DNA of 64,000 nucleotides. It comes from Actinomadura hibisca NBRC 15177. Its GTDB lineage: Bacteria > Actinomycetota > Actinomycetes > Streptosporangiales > Streptosporangiaceae. Below the pieces are notes generated by a model. The model saw only the letters and a program-made list of their open reading frames with translations, was not told where the DNA came from and did no database searches. The translations under genes were made by a program, and so were the position numbers. The DNA is taken from assembly GCF_001552635.1 (NCBI RefSeq), contig NZ_BCRO01000051.1, positions 1 to 64,000 of the forward strand, given 5' to 3'. Each line of letters opens with the position of its first letter. Position 1 is the first letter of the stretch. Positions 1-9,892 of this stretch are shown piece after piece.

Positions 1-2
1 CC

Positions 3-860
3 ACGCCCCACCAAGCCACACCCAGCTCCCCAGCGCCGTCACATTCCCCTGTCCCGGCGCAATCCCAGGCCCGCCCCCCGGCCCAGCACCAGCCACCCCA
101 GCCAACGGCCCCCCCAGCAACCGCCCCCACCGGCGGCGGCGACGTCACGGCCGTCCAGCGCATGTGGCCCGACATCGTCGAAGCCGTCAAGCGCAAGAGC
201 CGGGTCGCCTGGATGGTGATCATGTCGGGCGTGCAGCCGGTCTCCCTCGACCGCAACCTGCTCACCCTCGCCTTCGACGCCGAAGGCAAGCGCACCAACT
301 TCACCAACGGCGGGCGCGACGTCGTCCTCCGCGAAGTCCTCAAGGAGCGCATGGGCGTCGACTGGCGCATCGACACCGTCCTCGCCGGTGCGATGCCCCC
401 GCCAGCACGCCCCGCCGGACGCCCAGGCGGCGGAGCCCCCACCGGAGGCGGCGGCTACGGCTCCCCAGCCCCTGCCCCCACCCCGAGCACCCCGCCCCAG
501 CCCCCCCAGAACCAGAACACCACCAGCGGCTACAACTCCCAGAACGCCGCCCCGACCAACAACCCGGCCGCAGGCTTCTCAGGCGCCGCCGAGCAGGTCC
601 CGTCCCGCCCGTCCTCCGCAGGACCGCGCCCCTCGGGCCCGCCCGACATGCCCGCCCCGCCGCCACCGGACGACCCCGGCCCCCCGCCGCCACCGGACGA
701 CCTGCCCCCGCCCCCCGAACCCGCCCCCGTCGACGAGTCCGACGACGTCGACCCCCTGGGCGACCGGGACGCCGACGGCACCGAGGCGGAGGCCAGCGGC
801 ATGGCGCTCATCCAGCGCGAACTGGGCGGTCAGATCATCCGTGAGATCGACAACACCTGA
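3..860 (+). CDS. dnaX: DNA polymerase III subunit gamma/tau, C-terminal part (5' end outside window)
   Basis: The frame is open from the window edge to the TGA at 858-860, so the ATPase part of the clamp loader lies upstream. Visible are a Pro/Ala/Gln-rich linker and then a folded segment of about 80 residues starting near base 160 (MWPDIVEAVKRKSRVAWMV), which resembles the C-terminal domain of actinobacterial DnaX. After that comes a long Pro/Gly/Asp-rich tail with PPPPDD runs. The clamp-loader subunit tethers the replicative polymerase and loads the beta clamp. The order dnaX-ybaB-recR is a classic bacterial recombination/replication cluster and supports the call. Only the C-terminal part is seen, so the assignment rests on that domain and on context. 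Confidence 0.85.
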   Translation, partial: TPHQATPSSPAPSHSPVPAQSQARPPAQHQPPQPTAPPATAPTGGGDVTAVQRMWPDIVEAVKRKSRVAWMVIMSGVQPVSLDRNLLTLAFDAEGKRTNFTNGGRDVVLREVLKERMGVDWRIDTVLAGAMPPPARPAGRPGGGAPTGGGGYGSPAPAPTPSTPPQPPQNQNTTSGYNSQNAAPTNNPAAGFSGAAEQVPSRPSSAGPRPSGPPDMPAPPPPDDPGPPPPPDDLPPPPEPAPVDESDDVDPLGDRDADGTEAEASGMALIQRELGGQIIREIDNT

Positions 861-992
861 TCACGGCCGGGCGCACCGGCGGCGGTGCGTACCGCATCCC
901 GGCCGGAAGCCGTAGTCTCGGGGAACAGGCGTCCGGTGAACGGGCCGCGGAACATGAGGCCCTACGGGGCCGGACACGAAACGGAGTGCACC

Positions 993-1400
993 GTGGAACC
1001 CGGTGGGTTGAACATCCAGGAGCTCCTCCAGCAGGCCCAGCGCATGCAGGAGCAGCTGTTCACCGCGCAGCAGGAGCTGGCGGAGACCGAGGTGCAGGGC
1101 ACCTCCGGCGGCGGCCTGGTCACCGCGACGGTCAACGGGCAGGGCGAGGTCACCGGCCTGACGATCGACCCGAAGACCATCGACGCCGACGACCCGGCCG
1201 ACACCGCCGAGACCATCGCCGACCTGGTCCTGGCGGCGATCCGCGACGCCGGCCGCGCCGCGCAGGAACTGCAGCAGGAGAAGATGGGCCCGCTCGCCGA
1301 GGGCCTGGGCGGAGGCGGCGGCATCCCCGGCCTCGGCGGCGGAGGCGGCCTGCCCGGCCTCGGCGGCCCCGGCGCACCGGGCGGAACGCCCGGCCTGTAG
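993..1400 (+). CDS. ybaB: YbaB/EbfC family nucleoid-associated protein
   Basis: A 135-residue protein of the YbaB/EbfC family, small dimeric DNA-binding proteins encoded between dnaX and recR. The GTG at 993 is chosen because GGAG at 983-986 is well spaced; a TTG at 1008 is an alternative. The N-terminal helix ([20 protein letters not shown]) and the core [20 protein letters not shown] are typical. The last ~25 residues form a Gly/Leu/Pro-rich tail of GGGG-IPGL type repeats that most family members lack; it is probably disordered. Its dnaX/recR neighbours point to a role in recombination or repair. Confidence 0.92.
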   Translation: MEPGGLNIQELLQQAQRMQEQLFTAQQELAETEVQGTSGGGLVTATVNGQGEVTGLTIDPKTIDADDPADTAETIADLVLAAIRDAGRAAQELQQEKMGPLAEGLGGGGGIPGLGGGGGLPGLGGPGAPGGTPGL

Positions 1401-1517
1401 CACCCGGCCCCGGCCCAGGACCCGGAGCCACCACGGCCCCGGCCCGCAGGCCCCGAACGGGCGCGGACGGAACGACCTCCGCCCGCGCCGCAGCCCGAAC
1501 GTGAAAGGAAGCGACCG

Positions 1518-2117
1518 TTGTACGAAGGGGTGGTCCAGAACCTCATTGACGAACTGGGCAGGCTGCCCGGCGTCGGCCCCAAGAGCGCGCAGCGGATCGC
1601 CTTCCACCTCCTGGCCTCCGACCCCGCCGACGTCGAACGCCTGACCAGGGCGCTCAAGGAGGTCAAGGACAAGGTCCGCTTCTGCAAGACCTGCGGGAAC
1701 GTGGCCGAGGAGGAGGAGTGCCGCATCTGCCGGGACGCGCGCCGCGACCCGAGCGTCATCTGCGTGGTCGAGGAGTCCAAGGACGTCGTCGCGATCGAGA
1801 AGACGCGCGAGTTCCGGGGCCGCTACCACGTGCTGGGCGGCGCGATCAGCCCGATCGAGGGCGTCGGCCCGGAGGACCTGCGGATCCGGGAGCTGATGCA
1901 GCGGCTGGCGGACGGCGCCGTCACCGAGCTGATCCTGGCGACCGACCCCAACCTGGAAGGCGAGGCCACCGCGACCTACCTCGCCCGGCTCGTGAAACCC
2001 ATGGGCCTGACCGTGACCCGCCTGGCCAGCGGCCTGCCGGTGGGCGGCGACCTCGAGTACGCCGACGAGGTGACGCTGGGCCGCGCATTCGAAGGACGGA
2101 GGCTGCTCGATGTCTGA
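1518..2117 (+). CDS. recR: Recombination mediator RecR
   Basis: A 199-residue RecR, which with RecF/RecO loads RecA on gapped DNA. It starts at TTG 1518 behind GAAAGGAAGC. Visible parts are the N-terminal helix-hairpin-helix ([17 protein letters not shown]), the C4 zinc finger ([16 protein letters not shown]), and a Toprim domain with VVEESKD and [12 protein letters not shown]. The length equals the family norm. The TGA overlaps the start of the next gene by 8 nt, so the two are probably translationally coupled. Confidence 0.97.
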   Translation: MYEGVVQNLIDELGRLPGVGPKSAQRIAFHLLASDPADVERLTRALKEVKDKVRFCKTCGNVAEEEECRICRDARRDPSVICVVEESKDVVAIEKTREFRGRYHVLGGAISPIEGVGPEDLRIRELMQRLADGAVTELILATDPNLEGEATATYLARLVKPMGLTVTRLASGLPVGGDLEYADEVTLGRAFEGRRLLDV

Positions 2118-2658
2118 CACCAACAGCCCGCAAGACTGGAACACCCTGGCCGAGCGCGTGGCGTGCCACGTGGAGAACTACATCAACGGCCTGGAGGCCG
2201 TCGCGCGCGGCGACGGCGGGACGCACACCGTCCCGCTGCTGCTCCTGGAGGTGTCGCAGGTCCTGCTGGCCGGCGCCCAGCTGGGCGCCAGCGCCGACGT
2301 GATCCTGCCCGACAACTGGGAGCCGGAGATCGGCGACGATCCCGACCTGGACAGCGTCCGCCAGGGCCTGGCCGAGCGCCTGCTCGCGATCGACGAGTAC
2401 GTGGAGGTCTTCGACCCCTGCAAGGACACCGAGCCGACGGCCTACCGCCTGTCGGACGACCTCGTCGACGTCGCCAGCGACCTGGTCCACGGCCTGCGCC
2501 ACTACAAGCAGGACCGCCCGCTGGAGGCCCTGTGGTGGTGGCAGTACAGCTACTTCAACCACTGGGGCAACCACGCCGGGGCCGCGCTGCGCGCCCTGCA
2601 CGCGGTCATCGCCGGCGCCCGCCTGGACGTCGTCACCGAGCCCGTGGCCGCAGGCTGA
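2110..2658 (+). CDS. DUF5063 domain protein
   Basis: A 182-residue acidic, largely helical protein matching the DUF5063 family that commonly follows recR in actinomycetes. It starts inside the last codons of recR (8-nt overlap). No catalytic motif is apparent. A Trp/Tyr/His-rich segment ([19 protein letters not shown]) near residue 140 is its most conserved-looking part. The function is unknown; context suggests coupling to replication or repair, which is an inference. Confidence 0.85.
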   Translation: MSDTNSPQDWNTLAERVACHVENYINGLEAVARGDGGTHTVPLLLLEVSQVLLAGAQLGASADVILPDNWEPEIGDDPDLDSVRQGLAERLLAIDEYVEVFDPCKDTEPTAYRLSDDLVDVASDLVHGLRHYKQDRPLEALWWWQYSYFNHWGNHAGAALRALHAVIAGARLDVVTEPVAAG

Positions 2659-2919
2659 CGGTCGCCCCCAGCGGCACCGCGACAGGGAACCACCCCTGCC
2701 CGCGGTGCCGCTGACGGCCGCGCCGCCCGCAGCCCCGCGCCGCCCGCGGCCCCACGCCGTACGCCGCCCGCCTCCGCTGAAGGCCGCGCGCCACCACCCC
2801 ATCTCACCCCTCGGGAAGATCGTCTCAGTCGCGACCTTTACCTGCCCGTAACCCACGCCCGCGGCCTCGGTAGACTCGTCGCCGGTACGCCTGACCCCGA
2901 TCCGAGGAGCGCCCCTCTC

Positions 2920-4197
<1,278 letters not shown>

Positions 4198-4213
4198 CGC
4201 ACGCACCACCGGA

Positions 4214-4243
4214 CGGGCCGCACGGGACCACCCGTGCGGCCCG
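4214..4243 (+). terminator. Hairpin after ask
   Basis: A perfect 13-bp inverted repeat (CGGGCCGCACGGG / CCCGTGCGGCCCG) with an ACCA loop lies 16 nt after the ask stop. There is no U-tract, as is common for high-GC actinobacterial terminators. Confidence 0.6.
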
Positions 4244-4387
4244 TGCCCGTCCCCGGACGCGCCACCCGACCCGTGCGCCCGATCACCGCCCGTACGGCCC
4301 GCCGCCGTCCCCAGCACAGCGCCCGTTCCGCGAGCGTGGCCCGCGCAACAGGAGCGATACGCGGACGCGGGCTTTAGGGTGGCCTAC

Positions 4388-5056
4388 GTGACCGAGACCA
4401 AGGCGGTGAAGTCCGAGCAGACCCGGGCGCTGATCGTCGACACGGCGCTGCGGCTGTTCCGCGAGCGCGGGTACGAGGCGACGACGATGCGCGCCATCGC
4501 CAAGGAGGCCGGCGTCTCGGTCGGCAACGCCTACTACTACTTCGGCTCCAAGGAGGAGCTGATCCAGGCGTACTACGACGAGCTCCAGGAGGAGCACGTC
4601 AAGGCGTGCCGGGCGGTGCTGGACGCCGAGCGCGACTTCGCCCCCCGCCTGCTCGGAGTGCTGAAGGCCCGCGTGGACACGATGGTGCCCTACCACGCCT
4701 TCGCCGGGAAGTTCTTCAAGTTCGCCGCCGAGCCGACCAGCCCGCTCAACCCGTTCAGCTCCGAGTCCGGCCCGGCCCGCTCCGCCGCCGTCGCGATCTA
4801 CCGCGAGGTCGTGGACGGCTCCACCCTCAAGATCGACGGCGAGTTCCGCAAGGAGCTGCCCGAGCTGCTGTGGTTGTACTCGATGGGCATCGTCCTGTAC
4901 TGGGTGCACGACGGCTCGCCGGGCTGCCGCAAGACCTACCTGCTGGTCGAGCGCACCGTCCCGCTGGTCAACAAGATGGTGACGATGTCGCGCCTGCCGG
5001 GCTTCAAGTCCGTCACCCGCGAGCTGGTGGGCATCATCCGCGAAGTCCGCGACTGA
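4388..5056 (+). CDS. TetR family transcriptional regulator
   Basis: A 222-residue TetR-type repressor with the DNA-binding domain at residues 8-55 (ALRLFRERGYEATTMRAIAKEAGV then SVGNAYYYFGSKEELI). The C-terminal ligand domain is aromatic-rich (FFKFAAEPTSPLNPFSSESG). GTG 4388 is chosen since AGGG at 4376-4379 is 8 nt upstream; GTG 4379 would add three residues. No partner gene is adjacent on the same strand, and the downstream S9 peptidase is convergent. The ligand and targets cannot be read from the sequence. Confidence 0.85.
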   Translation: MTETKAVKSEQTRALIVDTALRLFRERGYEATTMRAIAKEAGVSVGNAYYYFGSKEELIQAYYDELQEEHVKACRAVLDAERDFAPRLLGVLKARVDTMVPYHAFAGKFFKFAAEPTSPLNPFSSESGPARSAAVAIYREVVDGSTLKIDGEFRKELPELLWLYSMGIVLYWVHDGSPGCRKTYLLVERTVPLVNKMVTMSRLPGFKSVTRELVGIIREVRD

Positions 5057-5113
5057 AGCCCCAACGGAAACGGCCCCCGGAAGCCACCCCGGAGGCCGTC
5101 CCCGACCAGCCCC

Positions 5114-6880
5114 TCAGGACATCCCGAGGTGCTTGCGCGCGAACGCCATCTCCGCCGCCATCTGCTTGATCCGCTCCTCCACCACCAGCGACCCGTGCCC
5201 CGCGTCGTACCGGTACACATCGTGCGGACGGCCCAGCTCGGCCAGCCGCGCCAGGTAGTTGTCGATCTGCCGGATCGGGCAGCGCGGGTCGTTCTCCCCG
5301 GCCAGCACCAGCACCGGAGCCTTCACCCGCTCCACGTACGTCAGCGGCGACGACTCCCGGTACCGTTCCGGCACCTCCTCCGGCGACCCCCCGAACAACG
5401 ACCGGTCGAACGCCTGGAGCCCCTCCATCTCGTCCTCGTAGGCGGCGACGTAGTCGGCCACCGGCACCGCCGCCACCGCCACCGACCAGTCGTCGGGCTG
5501 CGTCCCGATGCCCAGCAGCGTCAGGAACCCGCCCCACGAACCGCCGGTCAGCACCAGCCGGTCCGCGTCGGCCAGGCCGGACGACACCGCCCAGTCGCGG
5601 ACCGCCTTGATGTCCTCCAGCTCGGTCAGCCCGACCCGGCCCTCGATCGCGTCCCGCCACTGCGAGCCGTAGCCCGTCGAGCCCCGGTAGTTCACCCGCA
5701 CCACCGCGAACCCGTGGTCCACCCAGGCCGCCACCGACGCCACGAACGAGTCGTCGTCCTGCGCGGTCGGCCCCCCGTGCACGTCGAACACCGTCGGGAA
5801 CGGCCCCGCGCCGTCCTCCGGGCGGCTCACCAGCGCGTGGATGCGCCCGCCGGGGCCCTCCACCCACACGTCCTCGACCGGCACCGACCGCGGCGGGGGC
5901 GGTCCGGGCGGCGTCAGCACCACCGCGCCGGACGTGGAGCGGATCACCGGCGGCTCGGCGGCCGACGACCAGGAGTACTCGACCGTGCCGTCCGGCCGCG
6001 CGCCCGCCCCGCCGATCACACCGCGCGGGGTGTCGATGCGGGTCAGCGAGTCGTCGCGCAGGTCCAGCCGGTACAGCTCGTCGCGGCCCTCGTGCGCGTG
6101 CCCGACCAGCAGCGCCGACGCGTCGGGGTACCAGTCGGCCGACACCTCGCCCGGCAGGTTCAGGACGATCTCGTGCTCGGTCCCCGCCACCGGGTCCCAG
6201 ACCAGCATCTCCTCGCGGCCGCGCCGCTCGTGGTTGACCAGCATCCGCGCGTCGCCCGGCACCGGCGCGAACCCGGCCCCGTACACGCCCTTGCCCGGCC
6301 CGTCCCACAGGTCGGCGACCGTGGAGCCGTCCAGGCGCACCACGCGCAGCGCCATGTGGCGGCTGTCGCCGTGCTCGCTGTGCCCGATCGCGACCAGCGT
6401 CTCGTCCTTGGACAGCCCGGCGACGTGGGCGTCCTCGGCGTTCTCGTACAACGTCTCGGGCGCCCGCCCGGGGCGGCACAGGTGGACGGTGTTGCCCGCC
6501 TCGGTCGTCCGCCCGACCACCGCGAGCCCGCTGGAGCCGCGCGCCAGCCCGGACGGGTAGGCCGGCTCCAGCCCCGGCACCGCCGGCTCGCTCTCCCCGC
6601 CGCCGAACGGGACGCGCATCCACACCCCGAACTCGTCCCCGTCGGTGTCGGCGAACCACCACACGTGCTCGCCGGACGGGTCCACGCCGCCCATCCACGT
6701 CCCGTTGGGACGGTCGGTCACCTGCCGCCGCTCGTCGGTCTCCCGGTCCCAGGTGTAGATCTCCCAGGTGCCGGTGACGTTCGACCGGTAGGTGCAGCGG
6801 TGCGGCGCGTCGTCCGCCCAGCCGGGCAGGCTCACCCGTGCGGCCCGGAACCGGGCCTTCCAGCGCTCTTCGTCCACCAT
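5114..6880 (-). CDS. S9 family peptidase (prolyl oligopeptidase / acylaminoacyl-peptidase type)
   Basis: A 588-residue protein with an N-terminal beta-propeller-like region (repeated W-D-x-x-T/E blades such as WEIYTWDRETDERRQVT) and a C-terminal alpha/beta-hydrolase domain from about residue 340. The catalytic triad is visible: Ser448 in GGSWGG, Asp531 in GENDPRCP and His562 in DAGHGS. The family cleaves short peptides, often after proline or at acylated N termini, and is cytosolic; no signal peptide is present. It stands alone and converges on the TetR gene. Confidence 0.93.
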   Translation of the reverse strand: MVDEERWKARFRAARVSLPGWADDAPHRCTYRSNVTGTWEIYTWDRETDERRQVTDRPNGTWMGGVDPSGEHVWWFADTDGDEFGVWMRVPFGGGESEPAVPGLEPAYPSGLARGSSGLAVVGRTTEAGNTVHLCRPGRAPETLYENAEDAHVAGLSKDETLVAIGHSEHGDSRHMALRVVRLDGSTVADLWDGPGKGVYGAGFAPVPGDARMLVNHERRGREEMLVWDPVAGTEHEIVLNLPGEVSADWYPDASALLVGHAHEGRDELYRLDLRDDSLTRIDTPRGVIGGAGARPDGTVEYSWSSAAEPPVIRSTSGAVVLTPPGPPPPRSVPVEDVWVEGPGGRIHALVSRPEDGAGPFPTVFDVHGGPTAQDDDSFVASVAAWVDHGFAVVRVNYRGSTGYGSQWRDAIEGRVGLTELEDIKAVRDWAVSSGLADADRLVLTGGSWGGFLTLLGIGTQPDDWSVAVAAVPVADYVAAYEDEMEGLQAFDRSLFGGSPEEVPERYRESSPLTYVERVKAPVLVLAGENDPRCPIRQIDNYLARLAELGRPHDVYRYDAGHGSLVVEERIKQMAAEMAFARKHLGMS

Positions 6881-7007
6881 GCCCCCAGTATCGCGGAGAC
6901 GGCGGCGACCGGAGCGCCCACCGGGACTGGAGGGACGCCGCTGAACACGACGAAGCGGGGCGTACCTCGGGCGACCGAGACACGCCCCGCTCCGCGCGAG
7001 GGCCGGA

Positions 7008-7964
7008 TCAGACGTTCGGCGGCACCGAGCCGTCCGAGACCTCCCAGGTGGCGTCCGGGACGCTCTGGGACGTCATCGACCGCATGCCCGGGTTCAGGCC
7101 GCGGTGCACCGCCGTCGCCACCCGCTCGATGCTGGCGACGCCGTACTTCATCGACGGCGTGTTCTGCGTGAGCACCACGATCATGTAGTCGTGGCCGCGG
7201 CCGGTGAACGCGCCGATGCTGTGCACGCGCCAGTACTTGCCGTGCCGCGGCAACCAGCCGTTCTTCACGTGCCAGGTCGCGCCGGACGGCCGCCCGGTCG
7301 GGGTGCCCCAGCGCTGGGACGACACGACGCTGTTCATCAGCCCCAGCGCGTACGCGCGGGCCTTGTCGGGCAGCAGCGCGTTGCGCTTGGTGAGGCGGCT
7401 CAGCAGCTGGATCTCGTCGTAGGCGGTGATCTGGGTGAGGCCCCAGTAACCGCCCGGACCGAGCCTGGTCTGCCGCATGTTCGCCTGGGTGAGGAAGCGC
7501 TGCATGCGGGTGCGGCCCACCGACTTCCACAACGTGGACGCCGCCGCGTTGTCCGACCGCGTGATCATCTTGTGCGCGAGGGACTTCTCCTTGGCCGTCA
7601 TCTTGCGCTTCTGGTCGACGACCTTGCGCAGCAGCGCGCCCAGGATGGTGGCCTTGACGACGCTGGCGGAGTCGTAGCGGCGCGAGGAGCCGACCCAGCA
7701 GGTGATGCCGCGCTTGCGGTCGTACACCGCGACCGACTCGGTGCCGGTGCGGCCGCGCAGCGCGGCGGTGATGCCGTTCCCGAGCCGCTTGGCGGCCTGC
7801 GGGTCGGCGGTGGACTTGCAGGGCCCGGCGGCGGCCGCGACGGCAGCGGCGGTGCGCTGCGGAACGGCGGCGTGCGCGGCGACGGGGGCGATCCCGGTCC
7901 CTGCGGCCAGCAACGCGCCGGTCAGCAGCGCGGTGGGCAACGAGCGGGGAAGACGGCGTGGCAT
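7008..7964 (-). CDS. Secreted class A beta-lactamase-fold serine hydrolase
   Basis: A 318-residue exported protein: an Arg-rich N-terminus, a hydrophobic core (ALLTGALLAAGTGIAPVAAHA) and a probable AxA cleavage site near residue 32. The beta-lactamase/transpeptidase motifs are SVVK at 101-104, SDN at 137-139, and KNG at 234-236 in place of KTG. The usual Glu166 omega-loop signature is not obvious, so it may be a D,D-peptidase-like or other cell-wall hydrolase and need not confer resistance. ATG 7964 is preferred because the signal peptide begins there; the frame is open further upstream, but that part is antisense to other genes. Confidence 0.82.
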   Translation of the reverse strand: MPRRLPRSLPTALLTGALLAAGTGIAPVAAHAAVPQRTAAAVAAAAGPCKSTADPQAAKRLGNGITAALRGRTGTESVAVYDRKRGITCWVGSSRRYDSASVVKATILGALLRKVVDQKRKMTAKEKSLAHKMITRSDNAAASTLWKSVGRTRMQRFLTQANMRQTRLGPGGYWGLTQITAYDEIQLLSRLTKRNALLPDKARAYALGLMNSVVSSQRWGTPTGRPSGATWHVKNGWLPRHGKYWRVHSIGAFTGRGHDYMIVVLTQNTPSMKYGVASIERVATAVHRGLNPGMRSMTSQSVPDATWEVSDGSVPPNV

Positions 7965-8020
7965 TGCAGCAACGGTAGTGATCGGTGGGGCGGGGGAGGC
8001 AAGGACCGCCGCGTAACGAG

Positions 8021-8776
8021 TCAGTCTCGGTCGCGGGGCGGGCCGAGCCGTCCCAGCACCTGGTCGACGGCCGTGCGGACCTGCCGGTCCATGGCCCGCG
8101 CGAACGCCGCCTCCACCGACACCTGCGCGCCGGGCCGCAGCAGGTCGAGGGTCTCGGTGAGCTCGTCCAGATCCCGCTCGGCCAGCCGCTCCACCACGTG
8201 CTCGGTGATCAGCCGGACGAACAGCCCGGCCAGCTCGTCCATGCCGCGCTGCATCTCGCGGCTGGCGGCCAGCACCTCCCGCAGCGGCACCCCGGCCCGC
8301 ACCAGCGTCACCGTCGCCTCCAGCTGGCGGCGGCTCCAGTGCGTGACGCGGTCGCCGTCGACCTCCAGATGGCCGAGCGCGACGGCCTGCTCGACCGCGC
8401 CCGGCTCCACCTCGCCGGGGAACAGCTCGGCGAGCTCGGCGAGCGTCATCGTCACCGGCACCTCGGTGGACCACGGCGCGGTGACGGCCTTCTCGATGCC
8501 GAGCACGGTGTCGATGTCGCGGCCCTGCTCCCACGCCGACAGCAGCTCCCGGATGCCCTCCAGGGTGTGCCCGCGCTCCAGCAGGTTGCCGATCATGCGG
8601 AGCCGGGCCAGGTGCTCGTCGGAGTACAGCCCGATCCGGCCGACCCGGCGCGGGGGCGGCAGCAGCTTGCGCTCCTGGTAGTACCGCAGGGTGCGCACCG
8701 GCACCGCCGCGGCCTCGGCGAGCTCCCCGATCCGGTACTCGCGCCCTGCCGCCTCGTTGGTCACGGCCGCCAGCAT
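8021..8776 (-). CDS. MerR family transcriptional regulator
   Basis: A 251-residue regulator with an N-terminal MerR winged helix (YRIGELAEAAAVPVRTLRYYQERKLLPPPRR) followed by a helical dimerisation and effector region. There are no metal-binding cysteines, so it is not a metal-type MerR. ATG 8776 is used; GTG 8764 is equally plausible. The divergent neighbour is a small lipoprotein gene about 130 nt away, which may share its control region. Confidence 0.85.
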   Translation of the reverse strand: MLAAVTNEAAGREYRIGELAEAAAVPVRTLRYYQERKLLPPPRRVGRIGLYSDEHLARLRMIGNLLERGHTLEGIRELLSAWEQGRDIDTVLGIEKAVTAPWSTEVPVTMTLAELAELFPGEVEPGAVEQAVALGHLEVDGDRVTHWSRRQLEATVTLVRAGVPLREVLAASREMQRGMDELAGLFVRLITEHVVERLAERDLDELTETLDLLRPGAQVSVEAAFARAMDRQVRTAVDQVLGRLGPPRDRD

Positions 8777-8908
8777 AGTTCGGCCGATCACCAGGCCGGA
8801 TGCGGCGGGCGTGGAACGCGCCGCCGGTTGCCCCCGTCCAACGGGGGTATCGCAGCCGTCCGACCGGCCTGGACGGACCCAGGCCCGCCCCCCGGAGAGA
8901 GACCGCAC

Positions 8909-9112
8909 ATGACCAAACACCGTCCCGCCCTGCTCGCCGCGGCCGTCCTCGTCGCCGGGCTGGGGCTCACGGGCTGCTCCGAGAAGCGGCACTGTGAGCA
9001 CGACGCGACCGACACCGTCGTCAGCAACAGCTACTGCGAGAAGAACATGCAGGGCTACGAGTGGGAGTCGGGCGACAGCCACAAGAAGAAGAAAAAGAAG
9101 AAGAAGCACTGA
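8909..9112 (+). CDS. Small lipoprotein with poly-lysine tail
   Basis: A 67-residue predicted lipoprotein. The signal peptide ALLAAAVLVAGLGLTGC ends in the lipobox LTGC (Cys23). The mature part has two further Cys residues (CEHDATDTVVSNSYC), which could form a disulfide, and ends in a run of lysines (HKKKKKKKKH). The start is ATG 8909 behind CCGGAGAGAG. The basic tail suggests contact with anionic wall polymers or lipid, which is inference. No known family recognised. Confidence 0.72.
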   Translation: MTKHRPALLAAAVLVAGLGLTGCSEKRHCEHDATDTVVSNSYCEKNMQGYEWESGDSHKKKKKKKKH

Positions 9113-9163
9113 GAACGGCCACGCGAAACTGCGAAAACCACGCGGCCGAACAGCCCGGCCCCG

Positions 9164-9295
9164 TCAGGTGGCGCGGCGCAGAGTCCTGACCTTGCGGGGC
9201 CGACGTCTGCGCGCGCCGTCGGATTCCTGACCCGTCTCTTCAGCAAGAAGCTGGCTAAGGGTGCGGGGAACGGTGTCGGCGAAGGGGGAACGCAT
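9164..9295 (-). CDS. Small hypothetical basic protein (43 aa)
   Basis: A 43-residue ORF starting at ATG 9295 behind an excellent AAGGAG, 11 nt downstream of the 82-residue gene on the same strand. It has an N-terminal amphipathic stretch (TVPRTLSQLLAEETG) and a C-terminus rich in Arg (ARRRRPRKVRTLRR). The ribosome binding site and tandem arrangement support translation; the function is unknown. Confidence 0.5.
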   Translation of the reverse strand: MRSPFADTVPRTLSQLLAEETGQESDGARRRRPRKVRTLRRAT

Positions 9296-9306
9296 CACGG
9301 TCTCCT

Positions 9307-9555
9307 TCAGGCGGCGGTGGTGATCCCGGTGACGGTGCGCAGAGCCCACCGCATCCGGACGGCGTAGGACTCGGGGTGGTCGCCCGCCTCCTGGGCGACC
9401 GAGGCGGCGCAGACGGCACGATCGCCGCCGCAGGCGCACAGCCGCTCGTCGATGGCGGCGCGGATCTGCTCGGGAGTGGGGTTCTCGGACGCCTGCAACC
9501 GGGAGGTGAACAGGACCTGCGCCAGCTCGGAGGCGGTCATCGGCGTGGAGGACAT
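9307..9555 (-). CDS. Small actinobacterial hypothetical protein (82 aa)
   Basis: An 82-residue protein starting at ATG 9555 with GGAAGAAGG upstream. It contains CACGGDRAVCAASVAQEAGD followed by HPESYAVRMRW, a pattern I associate with short helical proteins of Streptomyces and relatives of unknown function. It has three Cys in the middle region (CAC..C). It heads a two-gene unit with the 43-residue ORF. Confidence 0.6.
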   Translation of the reverse strand: MSSTPMTASELAQVLFTSRLQASENPTPEQIRAAIDERLCACGGDRAVCAASVAQEAGDHPESYAVRMRWALRTVTGITTAA

Positions 9556-9892
9556 GGTCTGCCTTCTTCCGTCCGGGGGCTCCCGGCCCCTTGCTCTCAG
9601 GTACGACTCTGACGACCGAGAGCACTCATCGCCATCGGGGAAAACCCTCAAACGGGGTGGGGACAACTCCCCGATGACCCCTTAGATCGACCTCCGCCCA
9701 GAACTACTGAGAACACCGCCATTCCCACGGAACGAAAAACCCGTTCCGCTCCCACCCTCTACCCCGACCTGCCACTTCACCCCGAGCCCCGACGCGCCCC
9801 ACCACAAGCCGATCACCAGCGCCCGCCCCCGACCAACGGCATCGCCGGACGACCCCCAGCCCCCGGCCCGCCCCGGCCACACTTTGATTACC
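9556..9892. other. Gene-free stretch, 337 nt
   Basis: Upstream region of the 82-aa gene (leftward) and 3' flank of the LysR gene. It has locally lower GC around 9600-9720. I see no convincing gene, tRNA or strong terminator; short ORFs here have poor codon bias. Confidence 0.4.

Noticed and set aside
2831-2880. Promoter of ask with TAGACT as -10
   Set aside because: TAGACT at 2871-2876 is plausible, but no -35 hexamer lies at a usual spacing.
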